Shown one piece after another: positions 9,456-17,191 of a stretch of DNA of 64,000 nucleotides (positions are counted from its first letter, which is position 1; each line of letters begins with the position of its first letter). The translations under genes were made by a program, and so were the position numbers. The DNA lies in contig JBFWQO010000006.1 in assembly GCA_050249415.1 (NCBI GenBank), forward strand, positions 124,001-188,000, read 5' to 3'. This DNA comes from CADEFQ01 sp050249415 (GTDB lineage: Bacteria; Pseudomonadota; Gammaproteobacteria; Steroidobacterales; Steroidobacteraceae). The notes under the pieces are model-generated. The model made no database searches. It worked only from the letters and a program-made list of their open reading frames with translations, and had not been told where the DNA came from.

Positions 9456-10142
9456 TCAGCCGCCGGCCTCGACTCCCGCGGCGAGGCCGCGGAGCGCGGG
9501 GTACGTGAAGCGCATGACGCCGCGTCGCCCGGAGCGCGCCGCACCGACCATCGCGCGTGCGAGGGTCGCGGCATGTACCGGCCGATAGGCCTGCGCACGG
9601 CCGATCATCAGCGGCGCGATCACCGGCAGGGTCCATTGCAACAGGAACTCCCGCGGCCGCCATTCCCTGCGCGTGCCGAGCAGGAGGCCGGGCTGCATGA
9701 TGTCGAGGGCCGGAAATCCGAGCGTCATGATCGCAGCCTCGGTCTGCCCTTTCACGCGCAGGTAGAACACGCGGCTCGCGGCGTCGGCACCGATCGACGA
9801 GACGAGCGCAAAGCGCTGCGCCTGTGCCGCGCGCGCCGCACGGGCGAATGCGAGCACCAGGTCGTGGTCGACCTCGCGGAACGCGGCTTCGGAGCCCGCG
9901 GCCGCGAGGGTCGTGCCGAGGCAGCAGAACGCCTCGGTGCAGGTCATGCCGCGCAGCTGCGCCTCGAGCGCCTCGAAGCGCACGATGCGGTTCGCGATTT
10001 TCGGGTGGTTCTTGAGAAAGGGGCGCCGTGTCACTGCAAGGACACGCCCGTACTCCGGGGCCGCGCACAGCGCCGCCACGAGTTCCTGGCCGACGAGCCC
10101 GCTCGCCCCCGCAACCAGCGCGACTTTCCGGTTGTCGTTCAT
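9456..10142 (-). CDS. NAD(P)-binding Rossmann protein (HTATIP2/YbjT-like)
   Basis: A 228-residue atypical short-chain dehydrogenase. It has an N-terminal VAGASGLVGQELV dinucleotide site, then CCLGTT, FALVSSIGAD (the usual strand-5 serine) and YLRVKGQTE carrying the Tyr/Lys pair, as in the HTATIP2 and YbjT-type oxidoreductases. The C-terminal part (QPGLLLGTR, followed by RPVHAATLARAMV) matches the same group. Substrate unknown. It is divergent from the TPR gene, and the 54-base gap should hold both promoters. Confidence 0.8.
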   Translation of the reverse strand: MNDNRKVALVAGASGLVGQELVAALCAAPEYGRVLAVTRRPFLKNHPKIANRIVRFEALEAQLRGMTCTEAFCCLGTTLAAAGSEAAFREVDHDLVLAFARAARAAQAQRFALVSSIGADAASRVFYLRVKGQTEAAIMTLGFPALDIMQPGLLLGTRREWRPREFLLQWTLPVIAPLMIGRAQAYRPVHAATLARAMVGAARSGRRGVMRFTYPALRGLAAGVEAGG

Positions 10143-10196
10143 TAGCCGCTCCCCCGCCGGGATGATATCGTGCCGCAGGTACGTGGAGCGATGCTG

Positions 10197-11543
10197 ATGC
10201 GACAGAGTCGGATGCCCGGAATCGTGCTGTGGACCCTGGCGGCCGTGGCCGGCGCGGTCCCGGCGCTCGCCGTCACAGACGACGACAGGGTGGCGATCTA
10301 CACCGAGTTCCGCACGCTGTTCGACTCCGCGCAATATGCGGGGGCGCTACCGGTCGCCGAGCGGCTCGTCGCCGCGACGGAGGAGCAGTACGGCGAGAAG
10401 GATCGCGCGCTCGCCAATCCGCTCGCCAATGTAGGCACGACACAACTGCGGCTCGGCAATTTCCGGGCAGCCGAAGAGGCCTACCGTCGCGCGCTCGCGA
10501 TCCTGGACGGCGTGGCCCCGGCCACGGACCGCGCGAGGCTGCGCCCGCTGCAGGGCCTCGGCATGAGCTATGCGCGCACCGACCAGCCAGGCCCCGCCGC
10601 CGACACGCTGAAACAGGCCGTCGATCTCTCGCGCAACCTCGACGGCCTCTACAACCTCGAGCAGCTCGATTTCGTCCGGGCGCTGATCGATGTGTACGTT
10701 GCGCAGAACCGGCTCGAGGATGCCGAACGCGAGCACCTGTACGCATTTCGTATCGAGGAGACCGCCTACGGCCCACGCGACCCGCGCATGCTCTTCGCGT
10801 ACGACTACCTCGCGCGCTGGTACGAGTATGTCGGCCGCTACACGACCGCCCGCACCGAGCACCTGCGCGCGCTGCGGCTCGCGGAGGCGACGTCGGGACG
10901 CGGCAGCCTCGCGTCCGTCACACCGCTGCGGGGGATCGCCCGCGCATATCGCCTCGAGTATCTCTATGGCCCGGAAATCACGCAGGAATCGACGGCCGCC
11001 GACCCGGTGCTGTTCAGCACCAACCCCGGCACGGGGCAGACGGCGACCAGCCTGAATTCCGAGGGCGCGCGTGCGCTGCAGCTCGCCGTGAACGCGGCGA
11101 GCCGCGCCAGACCGCCCGTGCCCGGCGTGCTCGGCGCCGCGCTCGTCGACCAGGGCGACTGGTATCTCACCGCCGGCGACAGTCGCGAGGCCATGGACAC
11201 GTATCGCAAGGCGTGGACCTCGCTCGTCGCGGCCGGCGAGACGAAGCTGGTCGAGGCGCCGCGCCAGCTGCGCTACAAGCCGCCCTCGGCGTCGATCACC
11301 CGCTTCACGGGCGGCGACATCGACAACTTCGAGGAGCATGTCGTCGTCGCGAAATTCACGGTGAAGGCGAACGGCCGCACAGCGGAAGTCGTCACCTCGT
11401 CGGATACCGCATCGAAGGATCACCAGGAAGGCGTCGAGGCGGCGGTCCGCAAGGCGCTCTACGCCCCCCGGCTCGAGAACGGCGAGCCCGTTGAAACCAC
11501 CGGCGTGACACTGACCGAGCGGCTGGTTGTCAAAAAGAAGTAA
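10197..11543 (+). CDS. Exported TPR protein with TonB-like C-terminus
   Basis: A 448-residue periplasmic protein. Signal peptide (about 1-28, ending PALAVTDD), then tetratricopeptide-like helices (about 30-330; for example LGNFRAAEEAYRRALAIL). A C-terminal ~95-residue domain (EHVVVAKFTVKANGRTAEVV, then VRKALYAPRLENGEPV) resembles the TonB C-terminal fold seen in energy-transducer-like proteins. There is no N-terminal anchor of the TonB kind. Start ATG 10197 is chosen because GGAG at 10185-10188 lies 8 bases before it; an ATG at 10191 is too close. Function unknown. Confidence 0.75.
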   Translation: MRQSRMPGIVLWTLAAVAGAVPALAVTDDDRVAIYTEFRTLFDSAQYAGALPVAERLVAATEEQYGEKDRALANPLANVGTTQLRLGNFRAAEEAYRRALAILDGVAPATDRARLRPLQGLGMSYARTDQPGPAADTLKQAVDLSRNLDGLYNLEQLDFVRALIDVYVAQNRLEDAEREHLYAFRIEETAYGPRDPRMLFAYDYLARWYEYVGRYTTARTEHLRALRLAEATSGRGSLASVTPLRGIARAYRLEYLYGPEITQESTAADPVLFSTNPGTGQTATSLNSEGARALQLAVNAASRARPPVPGVLGAALVDQGDWYLTAGDSREAMDTYRKAWTSLVAAGETKLVEAPRQLRYKPPSASITRFTGGDIDNFEEHVVVAKFTVKANGRTAEVVTSSDTASKDHQEGVEAAVRKALYAPRLENGEPVETTGVTLTERLVVKKK

Positions 11544-11547
11544 GAAG

Positions 11548-11584
11548 AGCGAACAGCGAATGGCGAACGGCGATCAGCCAGAAG
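11548..11584. repeat. Dispersed AGCGAA-type repeat, copy 1
   Basis: A run of degenerate 8-10 base units (AGCGAACAGCGAATGGCGAA, then CGGCGATCAGC and CAGAAG) between two convergent genes. The same units recur at 45053-45088 with an inverted partner, and at 63651-63680. The shared core is GCGAACGGCGATCAGC. Confidence 0.7.
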
Positions 11585-11593
11585 TCGCGCTGG

Positions 11594-12544
11594 TCAATCG
11601 TTCGCCACGAACTTCGGCGGTGGCTGGATCCCGGCCGGCGGCGCGGGTGGCGGCATGGTCCCGGCCGGCGGCGGCGGCGTGGGCGCGGGCGGCGTTGGCG
11701 TAGGGGACGTTGATTCGGCGGGTGTTGGTGCGGCAGGCGCCGGCACGGCGGGCGGCGGTGGCGCAGCCTCTGCTTCCGCCGCGGGTGCGGCCGTGGGCAC
11801 AGCCTCGGGTGCGGCCGTGGGCACGGCATCGGGCGCGGCCGCTGCGGGCCCGCCGAGCACGGGCACCGCCTCGATCAGGCGCGCGGCGGTCGATTTGTTC
11901 GCATCGCCGGCCGCCACGGCAATGGCCGGGGCGACGAGCCGCGCGCCGCGCGCGAGCTGCTGCCCGATCGGCTGGCGCGGGAACTGCACGAGGAATTTCG
12001 CGGCGGCGTCGCGCATCGCGGCGCGCGTGGCCGCCTCGAGCGGCTTGCTGCTCGACATCGCGCGCTCGCGGCTGTTGCCGTAGCCGGTGATCGTGTACGA
12101 GTCGACGGGCTTCATGCCCTCCGCGTACACGTTGATGCGATACGAAATCGTCACGGCGTAGTAGCCGCCACCCGTCTCGTTCGCGGTGGCAAAAGAGTAT
12201 TGCTCCATGCGCGGCTCGAAGATCACCGCGAGCCCGGTGGCGGCGCGCGCCGCTTCGGCATCGTCGAGGTAGCGCACCTTGCTGAACAGCGCGTCGAAGA
12301 CTTCATGCGCGAGGCGTTGATGGCCGGCGCCGAGCTTCACGGTCCAGTCGACGCCGCTGCGCGTCTCGCTGTGGTGGAAAGTGCGCTGATCGCCCGGCAG
12401 CAGCACGCCGGCCTCGACGGGCAGCGAGCGCACGATCGGCTTCGGCAGGATCGGCTCCGGCGCGATCTCGACGCTGCCGCACGCGCCGAGCGCGAGGACG
12501 GCGAGGGACGTTGCAGCGCGCGTCGCGAGCCGGATCGTCGACAT
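11594..12544 (-). CDS. Lipoprotein with Pro/Ala-rich tail; last gene of the kinase/vWA cluster
   Basis: A 316-residue lipoprotein: hydrophobic signal with LALGAC lipobox (Cys22), a globular middle (about 40-215, including SGVDWTVKLGAGHQ and YYAVTISYRINVYAEG), then a long Pro/Ala/Thr tail that carries an octad-like repeat (about 11780-11840, AVPTAAPE/D). Such tails can span the peptidoglycan. It starts 5 bases after the upstream vWA gene ends, so it is the likely last gene of the cluster that runs from 24864. I do not recognise the globular domain. Confidence 0.75.
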   Translation of the reverse strand: MSTIRLATRAATSLAVLALGACGSVEIAPEPILPKPIVRSLPVEAGVLLPGDQRTFHHSETRSGVDWTVKLGAGHQRLAHEVFDALFSKVRYLDDAEAARAATGLAVIFEPRMEQYSFATANETGGGYYAVTISYRINVYAEGMKPVDSYTITGYGNSRERAMSSSKPLEAATRAAMRDAAAKFLVQFPRQPIGQQLARGARLVAPAIAVAAGDANKSTAARLIEAVPVLGGPAAAAPDAVPTAAPEAVPTAAPAAEAEAAPPPPAVPAPAAPTPAESTSPTPTPPAPTPPPPAGTMPPPAPPAGIQPPPKFVAND

Positions 12545-12549
12545 GTGGA

Positions 12550-13596
12550 TCAGCCTCCGCCGATGCATTGGCGCGTACCGAACACCTCGATGTAGCCTGC
12601 ACAGGCCTTCTCGGTGGTGACGGGGACGAACGTGCCTCCGTTGCGGTCGCACATCGCGCGCATTAAGGCAGCAAAACGGATGCTTGTAAACGGCGGCATG
12701 CCGGGGCCTTCCGGGAAGCCGATCGCATGGATGCGCACGCGCCGGCGACCGTTCGCATCGGGCGGGTTCGCCTTGTCGACCGCATCGAGCGCCTTCTGGA
12801 TCGAGTCGCCGGTGAACTCGTCGCCGATCACGTAGACGCTGATGCGCTTGTCGATCGCCCAGTATTTCGCGACGGCCTCCTGGATCCCCTGCACCGGATC
12901 GGAATCGCTGAACGCGCGCCAGTTGCGCATCGTATTCACGATGCGCGCGCGCTGCGTGGGGTTGTCCTGCAGCCACTGGCCGCGGGTGCCGCCGAACATC
13001 GGCTTGCCTTCGTCGTCGAGCACCTGCAGGCCGCGCACGCGCGGGTAGATGTCGAGGATTTCCTTCAGCACTTCCTGCGCGGTCTCCCAGTGCGCCGACA
13101 GCATGCTGCCCGAAGTGTCGATGACGAAAATGATCCATTCGCTGTCGATCGGGATGCCGCCGACCGCCTCGGTGGGGGGGCGCCGCCGCGATTGCTTCTG
13201 CAGTTGCTTCAGGTCTTCGGTCAGCGATTCATAGGCCGCGACCAGTTCGCCCTCGACGATGTTCGCGACCGCCGCGTCCTGGCGGCTCGCCTCGAACTGT
13301 CCCTTGACCGACGAGATCTCGCCGCTCACCCGCGCGAGGTTCAGTTTCTCCTTGCGCAGGCGGTCGACCCGCCCCTGCATCTCGCGGTTGAGTTCGGCGG
13401 TTTCGCCGCGGATCTCGTGCAGTTCCTTCTGCAGCGCGAGCACTTGCCCGTCGAGCTGCTTGCGGCTCTTCTCGATCACGACCGGCTGGCCGAACTCCGA
13501 CAGCACGAGCAGGAGGATGATCGCACCGAAGCCGCAGCAGATGCAGTCGAGGAACGACAGGCTGAACACTTCGGCATCGCGACGCGCGAGTTTCAT
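12550..13596 (-). CDS. Membrane vWA protein with ExbD/TolR-like N-terminal segment (first copy)
   Basis: A 348-residue protein: short cytoplasmic start, one membrane segment containing FSLSFLDCICCGFGA (about 11-25) with Asp17 inside it, a coiled coil (about 40-140), then a von Willebrand A domain with a complete MIDAS start DTSGS (160-164). It ends with two isolated cysteines. One N-terminal helix bearing an Asp followed by a periplasmic part is the layout of ExbD, TolR and MotB. The first helix is almost identical to that of the next upstream gene. I infer a partner of the ExbB-like protein at 16.1 kb; the ligand of the vWA domain is unknown. Confidence 0.8.
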   Translation of the reverse strand: MKLARRDAEVFSLSFLDCICCGFGAIILLLVLSEFGQPVVIEKSRKQLDGQVLALQKELHEIRGETAELNREMQGRVDRLRKEKLNLARVSGEISSVKGQFEASRQDAAVANIVEGELVAAYESLTEDLKQLQKQSRRRPPTEAVGGIPIDSEWIIFVIDTSGSMLSAHWETAQEVLKEILDIYPRVRGLQVLDDEGKPMFGGTRGQWLQDNPTQRARIVNTMRNWRAFSDSDPVQGIQEAVAKYWAIDKRISVYVIGDEFTGDSIQKALDAVDKANPPDANGRRRVRIHAIGFPEGPGMPPFTSIRFAALMRAMCDRNGGTFVPVTTEKACAGYIEVFGTRQCIGGG

Positions 13597-13606
13597 CGCG
13601 GCGTGC

Positions 13607-14704
13607 TCACGGCCAGTCCTTCGACGGCATCAGGTAGCTGCCGCCCGAATTGCGCGCGAGTCGCCAGAACGCGTGGGCAGCCGGGTTGTCGCCGCGCATC
13701 GGCAGCAGCACCACGTCGATCGGTGTGCGCGGTGGCAGGGCTTTCACGGCATCGTCGAACAGGCGCATGCGCCCGCCCGCGTCGATATAGCGGCGGATCG
13801 CCGGCGGCGTCGCGCCCTGGGTCGGCAGCCCGTCGGTGATCAGCACCACCTGGTCGGGCGCCGGCGACAGCTGGCGGATCGCGCCGAACGCATTCACGAG
13901 GCTCGTGCCGTTCTGCGGCACGAGCGTATCCATCGCCTCGAGGACCCGGTCGATCGTCGCCTCGTCGCCGCCATTCAGCCACTGGCCGGCGGTATCCGCG
14001 AGCAGCGGGGCGGGCTTCGTGTCGAAGCGGTAGACCTGGAACTTGCTCGCGGCGGGCACCTGCCCGGCGAGCCAGCCGACGGTCTTGACGCCGCGCCGCC
14101 ACTTGGTCGCCGCCCGCCGGGTTTCGTCGCTCATGTTGCGCAGGCGAATCACGTTGACGACATCCTCGTCGAGCATGCTCGCGGACGAATCGATGAGCAC
14201 CAGCACGCGTTTGCCGCGCATGCGCAGGCCCGTGATATAGCGGCGATCCGCGCCGCCCTTCGCGACTTTCACCGCATCGCCGGGCGGGCCGGCCTCCTTG
14301 CTCGCGGCCTCCAGCCGGCGCGTACTTTCCTCGAGCGAGCGGATGTCGGCTTTCAGCTTCTCGATGTGCGCACGCCGCGCGAGCGTGGTGTCGTCGTAGA
14401 TCGAGCCCTGGTCGCGCTCCTTCTTCAGCTGCTCGATCAGGCGCGTCGCACGCGAGGCCGCGCTCGTGGTCTCGCTGGTCGTCCTGGCGAGCGCATTGCG
14501 CAGCACCACGAGGTTCTTCGTGCCCTCGAGCACCTGCTCCTCGAGCATCCGGACCTGCGATGTGAGGTCCTCGTTGCGGCGGATGCGCTCGACGCCGCTT
14601 TGCGCGCTGATGATCATGTAGAAGAGGATCACGGCGCCGAAGCCGCAGCAGATGCAGTCGAGGAAGGAGAGGCTGAAGACCTCAGTCTGGCGACGCTTGC
14701 GCAT
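13607..14704 (-). CDS. Membrane vWA protein with ExbD/TolR-like N-terminal segment (second copy)
   Basis: A 365-residue protein with the same plan as its downstream neighbour: FSLSFLDCICCGFGA at about 10-24 with Asp16, a coiled coil (about 40-140), then a vWA domain whose MIDAS reads DSSAS (172-176), plus the VLITDGLPTQG strand. Outside the first helix the two proteins differ clearly, so this is an old duplication or two fixed subunits, as with paired B subunits. Its start overlaps the FHA gene by 23 bases and it ends 10 bases before the next gene, which indicates translational coupling. Confidence 0.8.
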   Translation of the reverse strand: MRKRRQTEVFSLSFLDCICCGFGAVILFYMIISAQSGVERIRRNEDLTSQVRMLEEQVLEGTKNLVVLRNALARTTSETTSAASRATRLIEQLKKERDQGSIYDDTTLARRAHIEKLKADIRSLEESTRRLEAASKEAGPPGDAVKVAKGGADRRYITGLRMRGKRVLVLIDSSASMLDEDVVNVIRLRNMSDETRRAATKWRRGVKTVGWLAGQVPAASKFQVYRFDTKPAPLLADTAGQWLNGGDEATIDRVLEAMDTLVPQNGTSLVNAFGAIRQLSPAPDQVVLITDGLPTQGATPPAIRRYIDAGGRMRLFDDAVKALPPRTPIDVVLLPMRGDNPAAHAFWRLARNSGGSYLMPSKDWP

Positions 14705-16118
14705 GGCCGCCTCCCACGCTGATCAGCGCGAGTTCGATGCGGGGCTCACCGAGCCTCACCTGGTCGCCGGCCGCGAGCAACGTGCGCCCGGCGACGCGCT
14801 CGTCGTTGACCCACGTGCCGTAGCGGCTGTGATCGACGAGCACCACGCCGTCCGCGCCGCGCAGGAGCGTGCAGTGCCGGCGCGAGACGCCCGCGGCACC
14901 CGCCGACACCGTGATGTCGGCGCCATTGCCCTCGCGGCCCACCGTGAGGCCGCGCGGTGTCAGCGGCAGGGCGCGCCCGGCGTACAGCACGTGAGTGGGG
15001 TCCAGGCCCTCGCGGCGACCCGCCCCGAGGCGTTCGCGCCGCGGCGCCTCGCCCCCGGGCAGCGTCGCCGTTGCCGCGAGTCGGCGCAGCAGGCGCACGT
15101 GCGCGCCGGCGGCCTCGTCCACCGGCAGCTGCGAGGCGACTGCGGCGGCCCAGCCTTCCGGCACCGCAATCAGTTCGCAGTCCGACAGCGTCTCGAGGCG
15201 CTCGCGCAGCCCCGCGAGCCCGAGCAGCGCGGCGGGCACCACCACGGCGACCGGCGCGCCGGCGCGCCGCAGTTCGTGCAGGCAACGCTCGAGTTCGCGA
15301 TAACGCGGCGCCGCGGCGGCGGCGAGCTGGTCGCGCGCAATGGCGACTTCGTGCCGTTCGCCCGTCGGTCCTTCGAGCGCGACGGTGGCGGCGCCGAGCT
15401 CCGCTGCTTGCGCCGCGAGCGCCGGCAGATCGTCGAACAGGCGCTGTTCGACCGCGGCGTCGTGCAACGGATCGAAGCGGGTGCGCAGCACCATGGCCGC
15501 GCTCACGACATCGAGCCACGACTGGTAGATGTCGAGCAGGCCGCCGCCGCCGCTCACGAGCGAACGGCGTCGCCGCACCACCGGGCCGCATTCGACCGCG
15601 GTCGCGGCGACGTGCGACAGCCCCATCTCGAGCACGATCGCCGGCTTCGCGAGACCGAGCGGCGCGACCGTCGCGACGGCCGCGTCGACGAAACCGCGCA
15701 CCGGGAGCGACGCCGCCTCCATGACCGCGAGGATCTCGGACAATGCGCGTGGCGTATACACGGCGCTCGCGGCGATCCAGGCGCCGCTGTACCCTGCGCC
15801 CTCGCCGTCTGCGCCCTCGCCGTCTGCGCCCGCGCCGTCTGCGCCCGCGCCGGCCGCGCGCAGCCGCGCGCGCACCTCCGCCGCCGCGAGCGACCTCGCC
15901 GCGGCGCTCGTGGCACGCTCGCCGGCGATGTCGCTCCAGTGCCGCGCGGAGACCTCGGCCGGGCGGCTGCGCAGCAGGCCCGCGGCCGGCACGCCGATGA
16001 CATTCTCGCCCTCCCGCCGCACGATCGAAGGCGCGACGGAGAGCACGCGGCCGTCCACGGCGAGCGCCAGCGCGCGATCGTCGAGGGAGAGGCCGAGTGG
16101 AGAGTCCATGTCCGTCAT
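14682..16118 (-). CDS. FHA-domain protein with actin/Hsp70-like features
   Basis: A 478-residue protein. Its N-terminus (LGLSLDDRALALAVDGR) and middle (AIVLEMGLSHVAATAVE, followed by SGGGGLLDIYQSW) look like the phosphate loops of the Hsp70/actin ATPase fold, though no full motif can be proved by eye. The C-terminal ~95 residues are an FHA domain (LTVGREGNGADI, SRRHCTLL, YGTWVNDERV) that binds phosphothreonine. A 15-bp tandem repeat codes for the Gly/Ala/Asp/Glu stretch near residue 95. The ATG at 16118 overlaps the upstream stop as ATGA. It is a likely cytoplasmic target reader for the cluster's kinase. Confidence 0.7.
   Translation of the reverse strand: MTDMDSPLGLSLDDRALALAVDGRVLSVAPSIVRREGENVIGVPAAGLLRSRPAEVSARHWSDIAGERATSAAARSLAAAEVRARLRAAGAGADGAGADGEGADGEGAGYSGAWIAASAVYTPRALSEILAVMEAASLPVRGFVDAAVATVAPLGLAKPAIVLEMGLSHVAATAVECGPVVRRRRSLVSGGGGLLDIYQSWLDVVSAAMVLRTRFDPLHDAAVEQRLFDDLPALAAQAAELGAATVALEGPTGERHEVAIARDQLAAAAAPRYRELERCLHELRRAGAPVAVVVPAALLGLAGLRERLETLSDCELIAVPEGWAAAVASQLPVDEAAGAHVRLLRRLAATATLPGGEAPRRERLGAGRREGLDPTHVLYAGRALPLTPRGLTVGREGNGADITVSAGAAGVSRRHCTLLRGADGVVLVDHSRYGTWVNDERVAGRTLLAAGDQVRLGEPRIELALISVGGGHAQASPD
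15796..15855. repeat. 15-bp tandem repeat inside the FHA/Hsp70-like gene
   Basis: Four consecutive 15-base units of the form GCGCCCTCGCCGTCT (the first two identical, the last two diverging). They code in frame for a Gly-Ala-Asp/Glu-Gly pattern, and copy number could vary without a frameshift. Confidence 0.8.
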
Positions 16119-16918
16119 CTCGTCTGCATGTTGCGAATGAGCCGCGTGTCGAGCCAGGTCTCGGCATCGAGCACGAGCCGCTCCTGCGCGAGCTGCAGCT
16201 GATGCAGCAGGAACATCAGGAAGATCGACAGCAGCAGCGCGATGAGTGTCGAATTGAACGCGACGCCGAGGCCTTCGGTGACGCCCGAGATGTCGCCGCC
16301 GACCGCCTTGTGCGCCTGCGACAGCGCATCTCCGATGCCGCGCACGGTGCCGATGAAACCGATGGCCGGGATGGCCCACGCGATGTAACGCAGCATCGAC
16401 ATCTCCGAGTCGAGCCGCTCGGCCTCCGACTGGCACGTGCCGTGCGCGACGGTCGAGGCGTCCTGCACGCTCTTCGTCGCACCGAAACGGGCGAGCGCGG
16501 CGAGCAGCGCGCGCGGCAGCAGCATGCGCCGGCGCTCGCGGTCGAGGCCTTCGAGCTGGCGGATGTACTCGCGTGAATCTTCCGGCAGCACCTTCATGCC
16601 GTCGGCGAGCTTCAGCAGGTCGCCGTCGAGCGTCGCGCGCTCGCGCGATTGCCGCTTCGCCTTGTAGCCGATGATCGCGAGCGCCCAGATGAAGAGGATG
16701 ATCTCGCTCTCCTGCTCGTAGTCCTTCACGAGCACATAGAACGACCGGTCGGCGATGTAGTTCGGGTCGTTCAGCATGCCCTCGCGCTGTTCGGCGAGGA
16801 TCGCCTGCGCCTTGGGCCGCACGTCGAGCACGTAGATCGCGTGCACGACCACGACGATCGCCGCGAGGGCGAACAGGCTGAAGACGAACTCGGAGGGATA
16901 ACGTCGGGGGCTGGCCAT
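16115..16918 (-). CDS. MotA/TolQ/ExbB-type proton channel protein
   Basis: A 267-residue inner-membrane protein with hydrophobic segments at about 11-30, 72-90, 180-202 and 216-241. The last two hold the family signature: AIPAIGFIGTVRGIGDAL, then a loop and LGVAFNSTLIALLLSI. Homologues form the ring that converts proton flow into movement with ExbD/TolR/MotB-type partners. Here the only candidates for partners are the two vWA proteins just downstream. The stop overlaps the start of the FHA gene (ATGA). A start two codons upstream (16924) is equally possible. Confidence 0.82.
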   Translation of the reverse strand: MASPRRYPSEFVFSLFALAAIVVVVHAIYVLDVRPKAQAILAEQREGMLNDPNYIADRSFYVLVKDYEQESEIILFIWALAIIGYKAKRQSRERATLDGDLLKLADGMKVLPEDSREYIRQLEGLDRERRRMLLPRALLAALARFGATKSVQDASTVAHGTCQSEAERLDSEMSMLRYIAWAIPAIGFIGTVRGIGDALSQAHKAVGGDISGVTEGLGVAFNSTLIALLLSIFLMFLLHQLQLAQERLVLDAETWLDTRLIRNMQTR

Positions 16919-16933
16919 GCGCACCTTTCGGGA

Positions 16934-17191
16934 TCAGATGTCCACGGGGAAACTGACATTGTTGTCGGCTGACTGACGAAGATCGGGCGGCAACTCCTCT
17001 TTCGGCGCGACCGGCGCACCGATCGGCCCTTCGTCGTCGACCGCGCTGTCCGCTGCAGCCGGGTCGGGTGCCGGTTCTGCGGTCGATTGCGCCACCGCCG
17101 GTGGCACGGTGCGTACGATCACCAGCGCAGCCGCCCACGCCGCGAGCGACGCGAAAGTCATGATCCAGACGGGACGCCAGACGTTCTTCAT
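16934..17191 (-). CDS. Small single-pass Pro/Ala/Asp-rich protein
   Basis: An 85-residue protein with one N-terminal membrane helix (about 9-33, WIMTFASLAAWAAALVIV) and an acidic, Pro/Ala-rich outer part ending NVSFPVDI. Its ATG overlaps the stop of the FHA-SUMF1 gene (ATGA), so it is clearly part of the operon. It has no known domain. A small accessory subunit or anchor is possible, but this rests only on position and topology. Confidence 0.65.
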   Translation of the reverse strand: MKNVWRPVWIMTFASLAAWAAALVIVRTVPPAVAQSTAEPAPDPAAADSAVDDEGPIGAPVAPKEELPPDLRQSADNNVSFPVDI

